Positions 35,113 to 44,137 of a stretch of DNA of 58,911 bases are shown here, one piece after another; the stretch's first letter is position 1; the number at the start of each line of letters is the position of its first letter. The notes beneath the pieces were generated by a model. The model had not been told where the DNA came from and made no database searches. It saw only the letters and a program-made list of their open reading frames with translations. Origin of the DNA: Hydrogenophilus sp. (GTDB taxonomy: Bacteria; Pseudomonadota; Gammaproteobacteria; Burkholderiales; Rhodocyclaceae); NCBI GenBank assembly GCA_026416515.1, contig JAOAEZ010000009.1, forward strand, positions 1-58,911. The letters run 5' to 3'. Position numbers and translations under genes: made by a program.

Positions 35113-36495
35113 GTGGAATTGACCAAGCGCAATAAACCTCTGATCCTCTCCCCGCTCAAGCTCAGTCAACCGATGGGAGCGACGCTGGCCACGCTAGGCA
35201 TTGAAGGCGCGATTCCCCTTCTGCACGGCTCCCAAGGCTGTACTGCCTTTGCCAAAGTCTTCTTTGTTCGCCACTTCCGCGAACCGATCCCGCTGCAAAC
35301 CACCGCGCTCGATCAAGTAGCGGCGGTAATGTCCCCTGACGACAACGCGCTCGAAGGGCTTGCTACCGTCGCCGCGAAGGCCAATCCGCGCCTCATCTCC
35401 CTCATCAGCACCGGACTCACGGAAACGGAAGGGACCGACCTTGAACGGATTGTTCGAACGTTCCGCCTTCGCTTCCCTGAATACCGCCACATTGCCATTG
35501 TACCGGTCTCGGCCCCCGACTTCATCGGCAGCCTTGAAAATGGCTTTGCCGCAGCGGTCGAAGCGATGATTCGCACCCTCGCGGGCAAGCGGCGTGCCAA
35601 AGAGCGGCGCAACCAAATCAACCTCTTGGTCGGTGCCCACCTCACGCCAGGGGACGTCGAATACCTCAAGACGCTGGTCGAAGCCTTCGATCTTCAGCCG
35701 ATTGTCATCCCCGACCTCAGCGACTCCCTCGACGGTCATCTTATCGCTGCCCCCTTCTCGCCGGTAACGGTAGGAGGAACCCCCATCGAAGCATTTTCCC
35801 GTCTCAGCGAATCGCTCGCCACCATAGTTGTCGGTCGCTCTCTCTGGGCTGCGGCCGACCTCCTCGCGGAGCGCACTGCTATCCCCGACTACCGTTTCGA
35901 CCATCTGCTTGGAATCGAAGCGACCGACTCCCTCATCGCGCTCCTCTCTGACCTCAGCGGTCGGCCGGTCCCCCCGGCGATCGAACGGCAACGTGCTCGT
36001 CTCGAAGACGCCATGGTCGACACTCACTTCATGCTCGGCTTCACTCGTTGGGCGATCGCCACCGAACCCGACCTTCTGCACGCCTATGCAGCGCTTGCGG
36101 CGGCGATGGGAGCTGAGGTTCCCGTCGCGGTCGCAAGCACCTCCTCGCCGCTCCTAAAAGAGATCCCCGCCGGCGAAGTCATCGTCGGGGACCTCGACGA
36201 CCTCGAAGCAGTGGCGCGGCGTCACGGCGTTGACCTCCTCCTCAGCAACAGTCACGCCCTCGCCACCGCTGAGCGGCTCGGCGTTCCCCTCCACCGCATC
36301 GGTCTTCCGCAACACGATCGCCTCGGCGGAGCGCAGCGGGCAGCGATCGGCTATCTCGGCACTCGACAACTCCTTTTTGACCTAGCCAACCTGATCCTGG
36401 AACATCACCGTCATGACGTTCCCCCCTATCGCTCTCGTTTTCGCCCTTCGGAGGAGGCCCATGCGACGCATGCGACTTGTTGTCCCGCCCCCTGA
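35113..36495 (+). CDS. nifN: Nitrogenase FeMo-cofactor scaffold NifN
   Basis: Beta subunit of the NifEN scaffold, homologous to NifK. KPLILSPLKLSQPMGATLA, HGSQGCTAFAKVFFVRHFREPIPLQ and STGLTETEGTDL are recognisable. The start is GTG at 35113, with AAAGGAG nine bases before it. Length 460 aa. Its last ~35 bases contain the ribosome-binding site and start of nifX. Confidence 0.96.
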   Translation: MELTKRNKPLILSPLKLSQPMGATLATLGIEGAIPLLHGSQGCTAFAKVFFVRHFREPIPLQTTALDQVAAVMSPDDNALEGLATVAAKANPRLISLISTGLTETEGTDLERIVRTFRLRFPEYRHIAIVPVSAPDFIGSLENGFAAAVEAMIRTLAGKRRAKERRNQINLLVGAHLTPGDVEYLKTLVEAFDLQPIVIPDLSDSLDGHLIAAPFSPVTVGGTPIEAFSRLSESLATIVVGRSLWAAADLLAERTAIPDYRFDHLLGIEATDSLIALLSDLSGRPVPPAIERQRARLEDAMVDTHFMLGFTRWAIATEPDLLHAYAALAAAMGAEVPVAVASTSSPLLKEIPAGEVIVGDLDDLEAVARRHGVDLLLSNSHALATAERLGVPLHRIGLPQHDRLGGAQRAAIGYLGTRQLLFDLANLILEHHRHDVPPYRSRFRPSEEAHATHATCCPAP

Positions 36496-36931
36496 TCGCG
36501 AAGCCGTTCGGATTGCCTTCGCCACCAGCGATCGGCTGCGCGTCGACCAACACTTCGGGGTAGCGGTCGGTTTCGCGATCTTTGAAATTACCCCCACTCA
36601 AGCGCGCCTCAGCGAATGGGTCACCGATCCCGCTCCTCTTGCCAACACCCACGACGAAGACCGACTGACCCGCAAAATTGACGCGCTCACCGGGTGTAGT
36701 GCAGTCTACTGCGTCGCCGTCGGCGCCTCTGCTGTTCAACGCCTCCTCACCGCCGGGATCCAGCCGCTGAAAGTCGCACCCGGAACCCCTATCTCCGACC
36801 TATTGGCTGCCCTTCAAAAGCAGCTGGTTGAAAATCCCCCTGCCTGGCTCTTGCGAGCGCTCCGTCACCGCGATCGAAGCAGCGCGGCGCAGCGCATCGC
36901 TGCGCTCGCCGACGAGGAGTGGGACGAATGA
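36461..36931 (+). CDS. nifX: FeMo-cofactor precursor carrier NifX
   Basis: Binds NifB-co and the VK-cluster and shuttles them around NifEN. A single NifX/NafY-type domain with RIAFATSDRLRVDQHFGVAVGFAIFEI, and a C-terminal helical tail PPAWLLRALRHRD, similar in order to NafY. The ATG at 36461 follows GGAGGAGG and lies inside the end of nifN (35-base overlap). Length 156 aa. Confidence 0.94.
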   Translation: MRRMRLVVPPPDREAVRIAFATSDRLRVDQHFGVAVGFAIFEITPTQARLSEWVTDPAPLANTHDEDRLTRKIDALTGCSAVYCVAVGASAVQRLLTAGIQPLKVAPGTPISDLLAALQKQLVENPPAWLLRALRHRDRSSAAQRIAALADEEWDE

Positions 36932-37395
36932 AAACCATCCCCGTTGCACTCTCCCACGGAGAGCTTCCCCCTGACGCCGGCGGCGTTCCCATCCTCTCGC
37001 GCATCGTTGCGATCGGCGACGGCACGCTCACCCTCGAACTTTTCCCCTCCCCCGCGTGCGGCTCATGCTCAACCTCTCTTCTCTGTCGAGCGGCGCGTCC
37101 TCAGCGACTCACCCTCACCCTCTCTCCCCATCCCCTTCCCTGGCGGGTAGGTGACCGCGTCCAACTCTCTCTGCCGCGTGGCAAGCTCCTCTCGCTAGCG
37201 CTTCGGATCTACCTCATTCCTACCCTTCTCATCCTCGCCGCTGCCTTCGCTCTCTCCGCCCTCGGCGGCAGTGATACTCTGATCGCGCTCGCCCTCCCTC
37301 CGATTTTTTTAGGGACGCTTGCCTGGGCAGCTCGGCGTCCCCTTCCGCCACTCGAACTCACTCCCCTTGACCCCCCATCTGGAGAACCCTCGTGA
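36928..37395 (+). CDS. rseC: RseC/MucC-like membrane protein
   Basis: Matches the RseC family (PF04246 type). Near residue 40 it has PACGSCSTSLLC, the Cys pattern of RseC, and two membrane helices (~88-107 and ~113-132). In E. coli RseC works with the Rsx (Rnf) complex to keep SoxR reduced, so its presence among nif genes that include rnf points to an Rnf partner role. The ATG at 36928 overlaps the nifX end by 4 bases, with GAGGAG in front. Confidence 0.85.
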   Translation: MKTIPVALSHGELPPDAGGVPILSRIVAIGDGTLTLELFPSPACGSCSTSLLCRAARPQRLTLTLSPHPLPWRVGDRVQLSLPRGKLLSLALRIYLIPTLLILAAAFALSALGGSDTLIALALPPIFLGTLAWAARRPLPPLELTPLDPPSGEPS

Positions 37396-37853
37396 CCCCC
37401 TCGATCCTAGAAAGTGCTTTTATCCGTGAGCTGGTTCGGCAAATTCGGGCCCGCGACCGTTTCGGCACCCAAGACGCGCTCAGCGACGAAGCGCTGCTTG
37501 CCCCCTATATCGTCACACCGGAAGCGCGGCGCGCCATCCCGATCGTTGGTGACCCCGACGAAGAGACCGTTGCCCGAGTGGAAGCGTTCTATCAAGCGAT
37601 CGCAGCCCTCATCGAATCGGAATGTGGGCAGATGGCCACAGCCCTCGTCCATCTCAGCCATGAAGGATTTGGGCGCGTCCTGATCACGGTCGGCAAACTG
37701 GTCGTCCTTGACCGCACCCTTCGGGACGTTCACCGTTTTGGATTCGAATCGCTCGAAAAGATGAAAACCGAATCCGACAAATTGCTCGCGGTCGCCCTCG
37801 AAATCATCAGCCAGTACCCCAAAGCAGCGGGTTTAGGAAGCGAACGGGAGTAA
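37392..37853 (+). CDS. NifX-associated nitrogen fixation protein (DUF269)
   Basis: Family found next to nifX in many diazotrophs; the precise role is unknown. FIRELVRQIRARDRFGTQDALSDEALLAPYIV and RVLITVGKLVVLDRTLRDVHRFGF are characteristic. Mostly helical, 153 aa, no Cys pair (a single Cys in ECGQMATA). The GTG start at 37392 overlaps the rseC stop (GTGA). Confidence 0.93.
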   Translation: MTPSILESAFIRELVRQIRARDRFGTQDALSDEALLAPYIVTPEARRAIPIVGDPDEETVARVEAFYQAIAALIESECGQMATALVHLSHEGFGRVLITVGKLVVLDRTLRDVHRFGFESLEKMKTESDKLLAVALEIISQYPKAAGLGSERE

Positions 37854-37857
37854 TCCG

Positions 37858-38151
37858 ATGAGCGAACCCTACGTAGCCCTTACACGCGGTGGCACGCCCT
37901 GGACCCCAACTTTTGTCGTCGCGCTCGACCAAACGCGCTGCATCGGCTGTGGTCGATGTTACAAAGTCTGCCCGCGCGACGTCTTTGAACTGGTCGAACG
38001 GGAAGACGAAGAACTTCTCGACGACCTCGACGAAGACAACATGAGCGTCATGGCGATCAAAAACCCGCTCGACTGCATTGGTTGTGGTGCCTGTGGTCGT
38101 GTCTGTCCCAAGCAATGCCATACCCACCAACCGCTGCCGATTGGAGCCTGA
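37858..38151 (+). CDS. fdxB: nif-specific ferredoxin III (FdxB type)
   Basis: 2[4Fe-4S] ferredoxin of 97 aa with CIGCGRCYKVCPRDVFEL and CIGCGACGRVCPKQC, separated by an acidic insertion (EREDEELLDDLDEDN) typical of this nif-linked group. It probably carries electrons to nitrogenase or to NifEN-linked assembly. It starts 4 bases after the preceding gene. Confidence 0.94.
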   Translation: MSEPYVALTRGGTPWTPTFVVALDQTRCIGCGRCYKVCPRDVFELVEREDEELLDDLDEDNMSVMAIKNPLDCIGCGACGRVCPKQCHTHQPLPIGA

Positions 38152-38187
38152 AGGCCCGTCCCAACCCGCGTCGAAGGAATAAACACC

Positions 38188-38625
38188 ATGAGCGACGATC
38201 TCATCCCCCCCGACGACATTCGCCTCATCCTCGTCCACAAGCAGCGGACCAGCGCGCGGGTTCGGTTTGTCTGTCTCTCGCACGGGATCTGGGCCTTCTC
38301 CCCCATCCCTGAAGGCGTCACCCTTGCAGACCCCTCGGAAATCCCCAAGATACGCTGGCATCCCGCCATTGGCGTGCGCATTGCGGCGGCTCATCTCCGG
38401 CTCGACCCAACGCAGATGAGCACTGACCCTCACGCTCTTGCCCTCCTCGAAGGCAAAAATGGGCACCGCATCACCATCCTTCTCGTTCAATTTTCCACCA
38501 TCGACCCTCCTTTTTCGGAAGTCTCTGCGATCGGAGGGCGTTTTATCTCTCTCACCGAAGCCCGCAGCTGCTCTCCTCTCGAGCAGCAGCTTCTCGGGCG
38601 TGCCTGGTCGCAACTCATGGAGTAA
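38188..38625 (+). CDS. Unrecognised 145-aa protein between fdxB and apbE
   Basis: I do not recognise a family. The protein is soluble, with a beta-rich middle (RVRFVCLSHGIWAFSPIPEGV, RITILLVQFSTIDP) and two Cys that are not paired in a motif. No signal peptide or helix bundle is visible. AAGGAATAAACACC precedes the ATG. It lies in the nifE operon just before apbE, so it may relate to electron transport or flavin insertion, but this rests on position alone. Confidence 0.8.
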   Translation: MSDDLIPPDDIRLILVHKQRTSARVRFVCLSHGIWAFSPIPEGVTLADPSEIPKIRWHPAIGVRIAAAHLRLDPTQMSTDPHALALLEGKNGHRITILLVQFSTIDPPFSEVSAIGGRFISLTEARSCSPLEQQLLGRAWSQLME

Positions 38626-38636
38626 AGGAGCCGACT

Positions 38637-39704
38637 ATGTACCCAAAGCGTCGTGCCCTCCTCTCACTCGCCCTCGCCGTACCCCTCCTCTCGCTCCTCG
38701 GAACTCGGCGGTCAGCAGCGGCGGTGCACCGGCAACAAGCCTATGCCTTTGGCACCCTGATCGAAGCGGGGGTAATAGCGGCAAATGCGGACGCCGCCCA
38801 AAAAGCGCTCGCTCAGCTCATGTGGGAATTTGACCGCCAAACCCGCGACTGGCACGCCTGGAAAGAAGGAGTGCTCACCCGCCTCAACAAAGCCCTCGCC
38901 GCCGGTGAAACCGTATTCCCTCCGGCGGAGATCGTCTCGATGCTCACCGAAGCCCGCCACCTTGCTCGCCTCAGCGACGGCTACTTTAACCCAGCGATCG
39001 GCAAGCTCATCGCCCACTGGGGATTTCACACCGACGACCCTCGTTCCCTCTCAACGGTGCCCGACCCCCGTGAATGGGCGCTCCTCTCCTCTGACCCCCC
39101 AACGATGGACCACCTCTCGATTCAAAACGGTGCGGTGTGCAGCGCCCACCCGCTCCTGCAAATCGACCTAGGTGGCTATGCCAAAGGGGTCGCCCTCGAT
39201 CTCGCGCTCGATCGCCTAGCGGCAGAGGGGTTTACCGACGCTATCGTCAACCTCGGGGGAAACTTAGCCGTCTCGGGGAGAGCGGGCGATCGTCCTTGGA
39301 AGATTGGCATTCGCGACCCCTTTCGTCCTGCCGAAATCATGGCAACGCTCGTGATCGACCAGCGCTATGCGGTCGTCACCTCAGGGACCTATGAACGGAA
39401 CCGCGCCATCGACAACAAAATCTACTCCCACATCCTCAACCCAAAGAGTGGCAAACCCACCGAAGAGATCGTCTCAGCGACGGTCCTTCACTCAAACGCC
39501 GCCCGAGCCGACGCCGCGGCCACCGCAATTGTAGCGGCAGGAGCCGCGCGCTGGCTAGAGATCGCCCGATCGATGGGGATCACCGAAGCATTGGTTGTCG
39601 AAGCAAACGGCCGGGTCCATATCACTGCTCCGATCGCCGACCGTCTTCGTTTTCGTTCTCCCCCTCTCGCGCTGATCCGTCACCCCCTCCCAACCATGTT
39701 GTAA
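38637..39704 (+). CDS. apbE: FAD:protein FMN transferase ApbE
   Basis: Periplasmic Mg-dependent enzyme that attaches FMN to Thr/Ser of RnfG and RnfD. A signal peptide (~1-28, KRRALLSLALAVPLLSLLG, no lipobox Cys) precedes the fold. AFGTLIEAGV, DGYFNPAIGKL, DLGGYAKGVALDLAL, NLGGNLAVSG and the C-terminal HILNPKSGKP...ADAAATAIV with its metal-binding Asp are all present. The ATG at 38637 follows AAAGGAG. It lies in the nif island with its Rnf targets about 12 kb away. Confidence 0.95.
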   Translation: MYPKRRALLSLALAVPLLSLLGTRRSAAAVHRQQAYAFGTLIEAGVIAANADAAQKALAQLMWEFDRQTRDWHAWKEGVLTRLNKALAAGETVFPPAEIVSMLTEARHLARLSDGYFNPAIGKLIAHWGFHTDDPRSLSTVPDPREWALLSSDPPTMDHLSIQNGAVCSAHPLLQIDLGGYAKGVALDLALDRLAAEGFTDAIVNLGGNLAVSGRAGDRPWKIGIRDPFRPAEIMATLVIDQRYAVVTSGTYERNRAIDNKIYSHILNPKSGKPTEEIVSATVLHSNAARADAAATAIVAAGAARWLEIARSMGITEALVVEANGRVHITAPIADRLRFRSPPLALIRHPLPTML

Positions 39705-39712
39705 ATCCGACA
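39697..39712. promoter_or_regulatory. NifA upstream activator sequence for nifU (TGT-N10-ACA)
   Basis: TGTTGTAAATCCGACA matches TGT-N10-ACA. It overlaps the apbE stop codon and is 92 bases from the nifU -24 element. Confidence 0.78.
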
Positions 39713-39803
39713 GGAACGTTTGGCCGTTGCGTTTCCCACACCCTGTCCTTCCTTCACCGTCACAACAACAGCGATAAAACAAGGAACTATCTCCATCCGC
39801 CGT

Positions 39804-39820
39804 TTGGCACAGCTTTTGCG
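39804..39820 (+). promoter_or_regulatory. Sigma54 promoter of nifUSVWZ
   Basis: TTGGCACAGCTTTTGCG is a perfect -24/-12 element, with GG and GC 10 bases apart, 77 bases before the nifU ATG. Confidence 0.93.
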
Positions 39821-39896
39821 TTTCACCCGGTAAAAGTGGGAAGCACTCCTCTGCTTCCCATCCCTGCTCCCTGAATAAGGCAAGGAAGGATCGACC

Positions 39897-40787
39897 ATGT
39901 GGGACTACTCAGAAAAAGTGAAAGACCACTTCTTCAACCCCCGCAACGCCGGCGTTCTCGACGACGCCAATGCCATCGGCGAAGTCGGCTCGTTGGCCTG
40001 TGGCGACGCGCTCAAGCTCATGCTCAAAATCGACCCCATCAGCGAGCGGATCCTCGACGCCCGCTTTCAAACCTACGGCTGTGGTTCGGCGATCGCCTCC
40101 TCCTCTGCGCTCACCGAAATGATCAAAGGCAAAACCATTCAAGAAGCGCTAGCGATCACCAACCAAGACATCGCCGACTATCTCGGTGGTCTTCCTCCTG
40201 AGAAGATGCACTGTTCGGTCATGGGCCGAGAAGCGCTACACGCGGCGATCGCCAACTACCGCGGCGAATCCTGGCACGACGACCATGACGAAGGGACCCT
40301 CATCTGCAAATGTTTTGGAGTCTCCAGTCGGCTCATTGAAGAAACCATCCGCGCCAACGGGCTCACCACCGTCGAAGAGGTCACGCACTACACCAAAGCG
40401 GGCGGCGGCTGCACCTCGTGCCGGACGGCGATCGAAGAAATTCTCGCCCGTATCGCCTCCTCTCGCGAACCGCAGCCCGCTGGAAAAGAGAGTGCGCCCG
40501 CTGCCCCCGTTCTTGCCACGCGCCCCCTAATCGAAAAGATTCGCCGCATTGAACAAGAGCTGGCAGCGATTCGGCCGTTGCTGGCCCGCGACCATGGAGA
40601 CGTTGAACTCGTCGACCTTCAAGGGCAAACCATCTACCTTCGTCTCACAGGTGCCTGCAGTGGCTGCCAACTCGAATCGATCACCCTCTCCTCCATTCAA
40701 GCGCGGCTTCAAAAAGCACTCGGCGAAAGGGTACGAGTAGTTCCGGTCCGGGAAATCTCCCCAGCGGCTGCCCACTGTACCCCGTAA
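39897..40787 (+). CDS. nifU: Fe-S cluster assembly scaffold NifU
   Basis: Scaffold on which NifS sulfur and iron form clusters for nitrogenase. Three parts: an IscU-like N-domain ([26 protein letters not shown]), a central [2Fe-2S] BFD-like domain (ICKCFG...[10 protein letters not shown]), and a C-terminal Nfu domain with CSGCQ. Length 296 aa is normal. A weak GGAAGGAT site precedes the ATG. Confidence 0.98.
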   Translation: MWDYSEKVKDHFFNPRNAGVLDDANAIGEVGSLACGDALKLMLKIDPISERILDARFQTYGCGSAIASSSALTEMIKGKTIQEALAITNQDIADYLGGLPPEKMHCSVMGREALHAAIANYRGESWHDDHDEGTLICKCFGVSSRLIEETIRANGLTTVEEVTHYTKAGGGCTSCRTAIEEILARIASSREPQPAGKESAPAAPVLATRPLIEKIRRIEQELAAIRPLLARDHGDVELVDLQGQTIYLRLTGACSGCQLESITLSSIQARLQKALGERVRVVPVREISPAAAHCTP

Positions 40788-40805
40788 AAACAAAGGAGGT
40801 CTCTC

Positions 40806-41987
40806 ATGAACGCTGCCCCGATCTATCTCGACAACAACGCCACCACCCGGGTAGCTGACGAAGTTCTCACCGCGATGCTCCCCTATTTCACCGAACAATA
40901 TGGAAACCCCTCCTCCATCCATGCTTTTGGAAACAAAGTCGCCCGCGCCCTCAAAGAAGCGAGGGTCCAAGTACAGCAACTCCTCGGCGCCGCCCACGAC
41001 AGCGAAATTATCTTTACCTCCGGAGGGACCGAATCGAACAACACTGCCATTCGTTCTGCGCTGCAAGCCTATCCACAGCGCAAACGGATCATCACCACTG
41101 TGGTCGAGCATCCCGCGGTCCTCAACCTCTGCAAGGCGTTGCAACAACAAGGCTACCGTGTCGACTACCTCCCTGTGGACCGTTACGGCAGGATCGATCT
41201 CGATCTCTACCGCGCCCTTCTCGCCCCCGATGTCGCCATCGTCTCGGTCATGTGGGCCAACAACGAAACCGGCACCCTCTTTCCGGTGGAAGAGATGGCG
41301 GAGATGGCTCGTGCGGCGGGCGTTCTCTTTCACACCGACGCCGTTCAAGCGGCTGGCAAAATCCCCATCGACCTCAAGCACACGGCGATCGACATGCTCT
41401 CCCTCTCCGGCCACAAATTCCACGCCCCCAAAGGGATTGGGGTCCTCTACGTTCGGCGGGGGGTTCGCTTTCACCCCCTTCTCCTCGGCGGCCATCAAGA
41501 GCGCGGGCGTCGGGCGGGTACTGAAAACAGTGCGGCGATTGTCGGTCTAGGGGTAGCAGCTGTGCTCGCGCGGGAAGCACTCCCCTACGAAATGACGGCG
41601 GTCAAAAACCTTCGCGACCGTCTCGAGCAAGGCATTCTCGCTCAAGTCCCCAACGTATTAGTCATGGGCGACCCCGTCAATCGTCTCCCCAACACCACCA
41701 ACATCGCCTTCGAATACATCGAAGGAGAAGCCATCCTGCTCCTCCTCAACCAACACGGAATCGCGGCCAGCTCGGGCTCTGCCTGCACCTCGGGCACTCT
41801 TGAACCCAGTCATGTCATGCGAGCGATGGGTATTCCCCACACGGCCGCCCATGGCACGATCCGTTTCTCTCTCTCTCGCTTCAACACAGAAGCGGAGATC
41901 GACCGAGTTCTCGAAGTAGTTCCGGAAATCGTTCGCAAACTGCGGGCGCTCTCTCCCTTCTGGCCCAAGCATCAAGAAGCGGCGTAA
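40806..41987 (+). CDS. nifS: Cysteine desulfurase NifS
   Basis: PLP enzyme that supplies persulfide sulfur to NifU. YLDNNATTRVADEVL at the N-terminus, the PLP Lys in SLSGHKFHAPKGIG, and the catalytic Cys in ASSGSACTSGTLEPSHVM are all present. Length 393 aa. AAAGGAGG before the ATG; 18 bases after nifU. Confidence 0.98.
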   Translation: MNAAPIYLDNNATTRVADEVLTAMLPYFTEQYGNPSSIHAFGNKVARALKEARVQVQQLLGAAHDSEIIFTSGGTESNNTAIRSALQAYPQRKRIITTVVEHPAVLNLCKALQQQGYRVDYLPVDRYGRIDLDLYRALLAPDVAIVSVMWANNETGTLFPVEEMAEMARAAGVLFHTDAVQAAGKIPIDLKHTAIDMLSLSGHKFHAPKGIGVLYVRRGVRFHPLLLGGHQERGRRAGTENSAAIVGLGVAAVLAREALPYEMTAVKNLRDRLEQGILAQVPNVLVMGDPVNRLPNTTNIAFEYIEGEAILLLLNQHGIAASSGSACTSGTLEPSHVMRAMGIPHTAAHGTIRFSLSRFNTEAEIDRVLEVVPEIVRKLRALSPFWPKHQEAA

Positions 41988-42017
41988 TGGACTCTTCATC
42001 TTCAGGAGAACTCACCC

Positions 42018-43295
42018 ATGGTTACACCGATGCCTCCGATCGTCATCGATGACACCACCCTTCGCGACGGCGAGCAATCGGCGGGTGTTGCCTTTACCCG
42101 CGCTGAAAAGCTCGAAATTGCCCGCTGGCTCGCCGCGATCGGCGTTCCCGAACTCGAAGTAGGCATTCCTGCGATGGGTGAAGCGGAACGCGAAGACATC
42201 ACCGCCATCGCCGCGCTAGGTCTCAAAAGCCGCCTGATCGTCTGGTGTCGGATCTCTCCTCAAGACCTGGCGGCCTGTCGGGGTCTCCCGGTCGCGCTCG
42301 TAGACCTCTCCATCCCCGTCTCTGACCTCCACATCACCCGCAAGCTGCGCCGCGACCGGGAGTGGGTTCTCGCCACCATTCAAAGGATGGTCCCGCAAGC
42401 GCGGGAGTTAGGCTTTGAAGTCATCCTCGGTGCCGAAGATGCCTCGCGCGCCGATCTTGACTTTCTTCTCCGTGTTGCCGAAACCGCGCAAGCCGCGGGC
42501 GCGCGTCGCTTTCGCTTCGCGGACACGCTCGGGATCATGGAACCCTTTGGTGTGGTCGACACCATCGCTCGGCTGCGGGCAGCCGTCGACCTCGAAATCG
42601 AAATGCACGCCCACGACGACCTTGGTCTTGCCACCGCCAACACCCTCGCCGCCTGTCGTGCCGGTGCCACTCACGTCAACACCACTGTGAACGGCCTTGG
42701 CGAACGCGCTGGGAATGCTCCGCTGGAAGAGGTCGCCCTTGGCCTTAAAAAACTCTACCACTGCGACACGGGCATCAACCTCACCCTCTTCCCCGAACTC
42801 TCGGCGCGGGTTGCCCAAGCCTCTGGCCGGCCGATCCCCTGGCAAAAAAGCGTCGTTGGGGAAGGAGCATTTACCCACGAAGCGGGCATCCACGTGGACG
42901 GGCTTCTGAAAGACCCCGAACTCTACCAACCCTACGACCCGCGGGAAGTCGGCCGTTGTCACCGCTGGGTTCTCGGCAAACACTCCGGCTCGCGCGGCGT
43001 TATCCTGGCGTTTGCCCGGCTTGGGATCGCCCTCACCCGCGACGAAGCCCGGGCCCTTCTCCCTCAAATTCGCCACCGCTCGATCCTCAACAAGCGTCCT
43101 CTTGACGACGAAGAGCTCCTCGCCCTCTATCGGGAGCACCTCGGTACCTCCTCCTCTCTACCCGCTACTTCCAGGAATCACCCATGGACAAACGAATCCC
43201 CTTCTCCGACGATCCCCTCCTTGCCGAACTCGACTCGGCGGAAGCCTTCCTCGACTTCTTTGGCATTCCCTACGACCCGCGGCGGTTGCAGGTAG
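42018..43295 (+). CDS. nifV: Homocitrate synthase NifV with read-on C-terminus
   Basis: Condenses acetyl-CoA and 2-oxoglutarate to homocitrate, the organic ligand of FeMo-cofactor. TIM-barrel motifs [29 protein letters not shown] and [19 protein letters not shown] are intact, with GKHSGSRGV near the C-terminus. The family normally ends soon after [10 protein letters not shown]; here the frame continues for ~40 low-complexity residues and overlaps nifW by 112 bases, which looks like a lost stop or small frameshift. Without the tail it is ~383 aa, a usual length. Confidence 0.95.
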   Translation: MVTPMPPIVIDDTTLRDGEQSAGVAFTRAEKLEIARWLAAIGVPELEVGIPAMGEAEREDITAIAALGLKSRLIVWCRISPQDLAACRGLPVALVDLSIPVSDLHITRKLRRDREWVLATIQRMVPQARELGFEVILGAEDASRADLDFLLRVAETAQAAGARRFRFADTLGIMEPFGVVDTIARLRAAVDLEIEMHAHDDLGLATANTLAACRAGATHVNTTVNGLGERAGNAPLEEVALGLKKLYHCDTGINLTLFPELSARVAQASGRPIPWQKSVVGEGAFTHEAGIHVDGLLKDPELYQPYDPREVGRCHRWVLGKHSGSRGVILAFARLGIALTRDEARALLPQIRHRSILNKRPLDDEELLALYREHLGTSSSLPATSRNHPWTNESPSPTIPSLPNSTRRKPSSTSLAFPTTRGGCR

Positions 43296-43585
43296 TTCGT
43301 CTCCACCTCCTTCAGCGGTTTCACGACTACCTTGTCGCCGATCCTCCCCCCGTGCACGGCACCGACAGCGAACGGCGGGCTCACTACGCCCGCCTCCTCG
43401 CGCGCGCCTACGCCGACTTTGAAACGGGTGATCCCCGCCGCGAAAAAGTCTTTGCCGTCTTCCGTCGGCAAACCGCCACCATCCCCCTCTCGGCGCTCCG
43501 GCGCTCCTCCTCCTCGGCAAGCCCCTCCCCAGGGGTTGCTCCCCCTCCAAGCGTTTCCGCTGCGAATGGTGGAGCAGAGCCATGA
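43184..43585 (+). CDS. nifW: Nitrogenase-stabilising protein NifW
   Basis: Protects or helps mature the MoFe protein under O2. [18 protein letters not shown] and [14 protein letters not shown] helical blocks ([14 protein letters not shown]), with [14 protein letters not shown], match NifW. A Ser/Pro-rich tail of ~30 residues ends the 133-aa protein. The ATG at 43184 has CAGGAAT in front and lies within the 3' end of nifV. Confidence 0.92.
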   Translation: MDKRIPFSDDPLLAELDSAEAFLDFFGIPYDPRRLQVVRLHLLQRFHDYLVADPPPVHGTDSERRAHYARLLARAYADFETGDPRREKVFAVFRRQTATIPLSALRRSSSSASPSPGVAPPPSVSAANGGAEP

Positions 43586-44049
43586 AGCCACTCTACGACT
43601 GGGGGGACGCGGTTCGAGTCATCCGCAACATCCGCAACGACGGCACCTATCCGGGGCTACCCACCGGAGCCCTCCTTATCCGGCGTGGCAGCGTTGGTCA
43701 CATTCGGGACATTGGCACCTTCCTGCAAGACCAAATCATCTACGCCGTCCATTTCCTCACCGAAGACCGCATTGTCGGCTGTCGCGAAGAAGAGCTCATC
43801 CCCGCCGATGCTCCCTGGACGCCCAGCCGTTTTGAAGTCCGCGAACGGGTTCGGGCAACCCATCACCTCGCCGTAAACGGCCATATCGTCGCCCCTCTTG
43901 GAACCATTGGCGAAATCCTCAAAGTCGACCGCGACCACCCCGCTGGCGTCCACTACCACGTCTATTTTCCGGGGCACACCCTTCTCGTTCCTGAACACCT
44001 TCTCGAACCCCTCTCCTCGGAACCCGTTCACCCTTCCTCGCTGCGGTAG
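43582..44049 (+). CDS. nifZ: Nitrogenase P-cluster maturation protein NifZ
   Basis: Assists formation of the second P-cluster of NifDK. The N-domain WGDAVRVIRNIRNDGTYPG...GALLIRRGSVGHIRDIGTFL is typical, and a second SH3-like part (GTIGEILKVDRDHPAGVHYHVYF) is present, giving 155 aa. The ATG overlaps the nifW stop by 4 bases. Last gene of nifUSVWZ. Confidence 0.94.
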   Translation: MKPLYDWGDAVRVIRNIRNDGTYPGLPTGALLIRRGSVGHIRDIGTFLQDQIIYAVHFLTEDRIVGCREEELIPADAPWTPSRFEVRERVRATHHLAVNGHIVAPLGTIGEILKVDRDHPAGVHYHVYFPGHTLLVPEHLLEPLSSEPVHPSSLR

Positions 44050-44078
44050 ACCTTCTCCTCCCTCCCTTCTTCCCGGCG

Positions 44079-44108
44079 TTGGAAATCAATCCCCAACGGC
44101 GGTATGAT
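44079..44108 (+). promoter_or_regulatory. Sigma70-like promoter of the 1300-aa dehydrogenase gene
   Basis: TTGGAA and TATGAT are separated by 18 bases. The predicted start is about 20 bases before the ATG at 44138. It implies that this gene is not part of the nif regulon. Confidence 0.6.
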
Positions 44109-44137
44109 CGCACTTTTCCAACTCACCCTCTCAAGCC

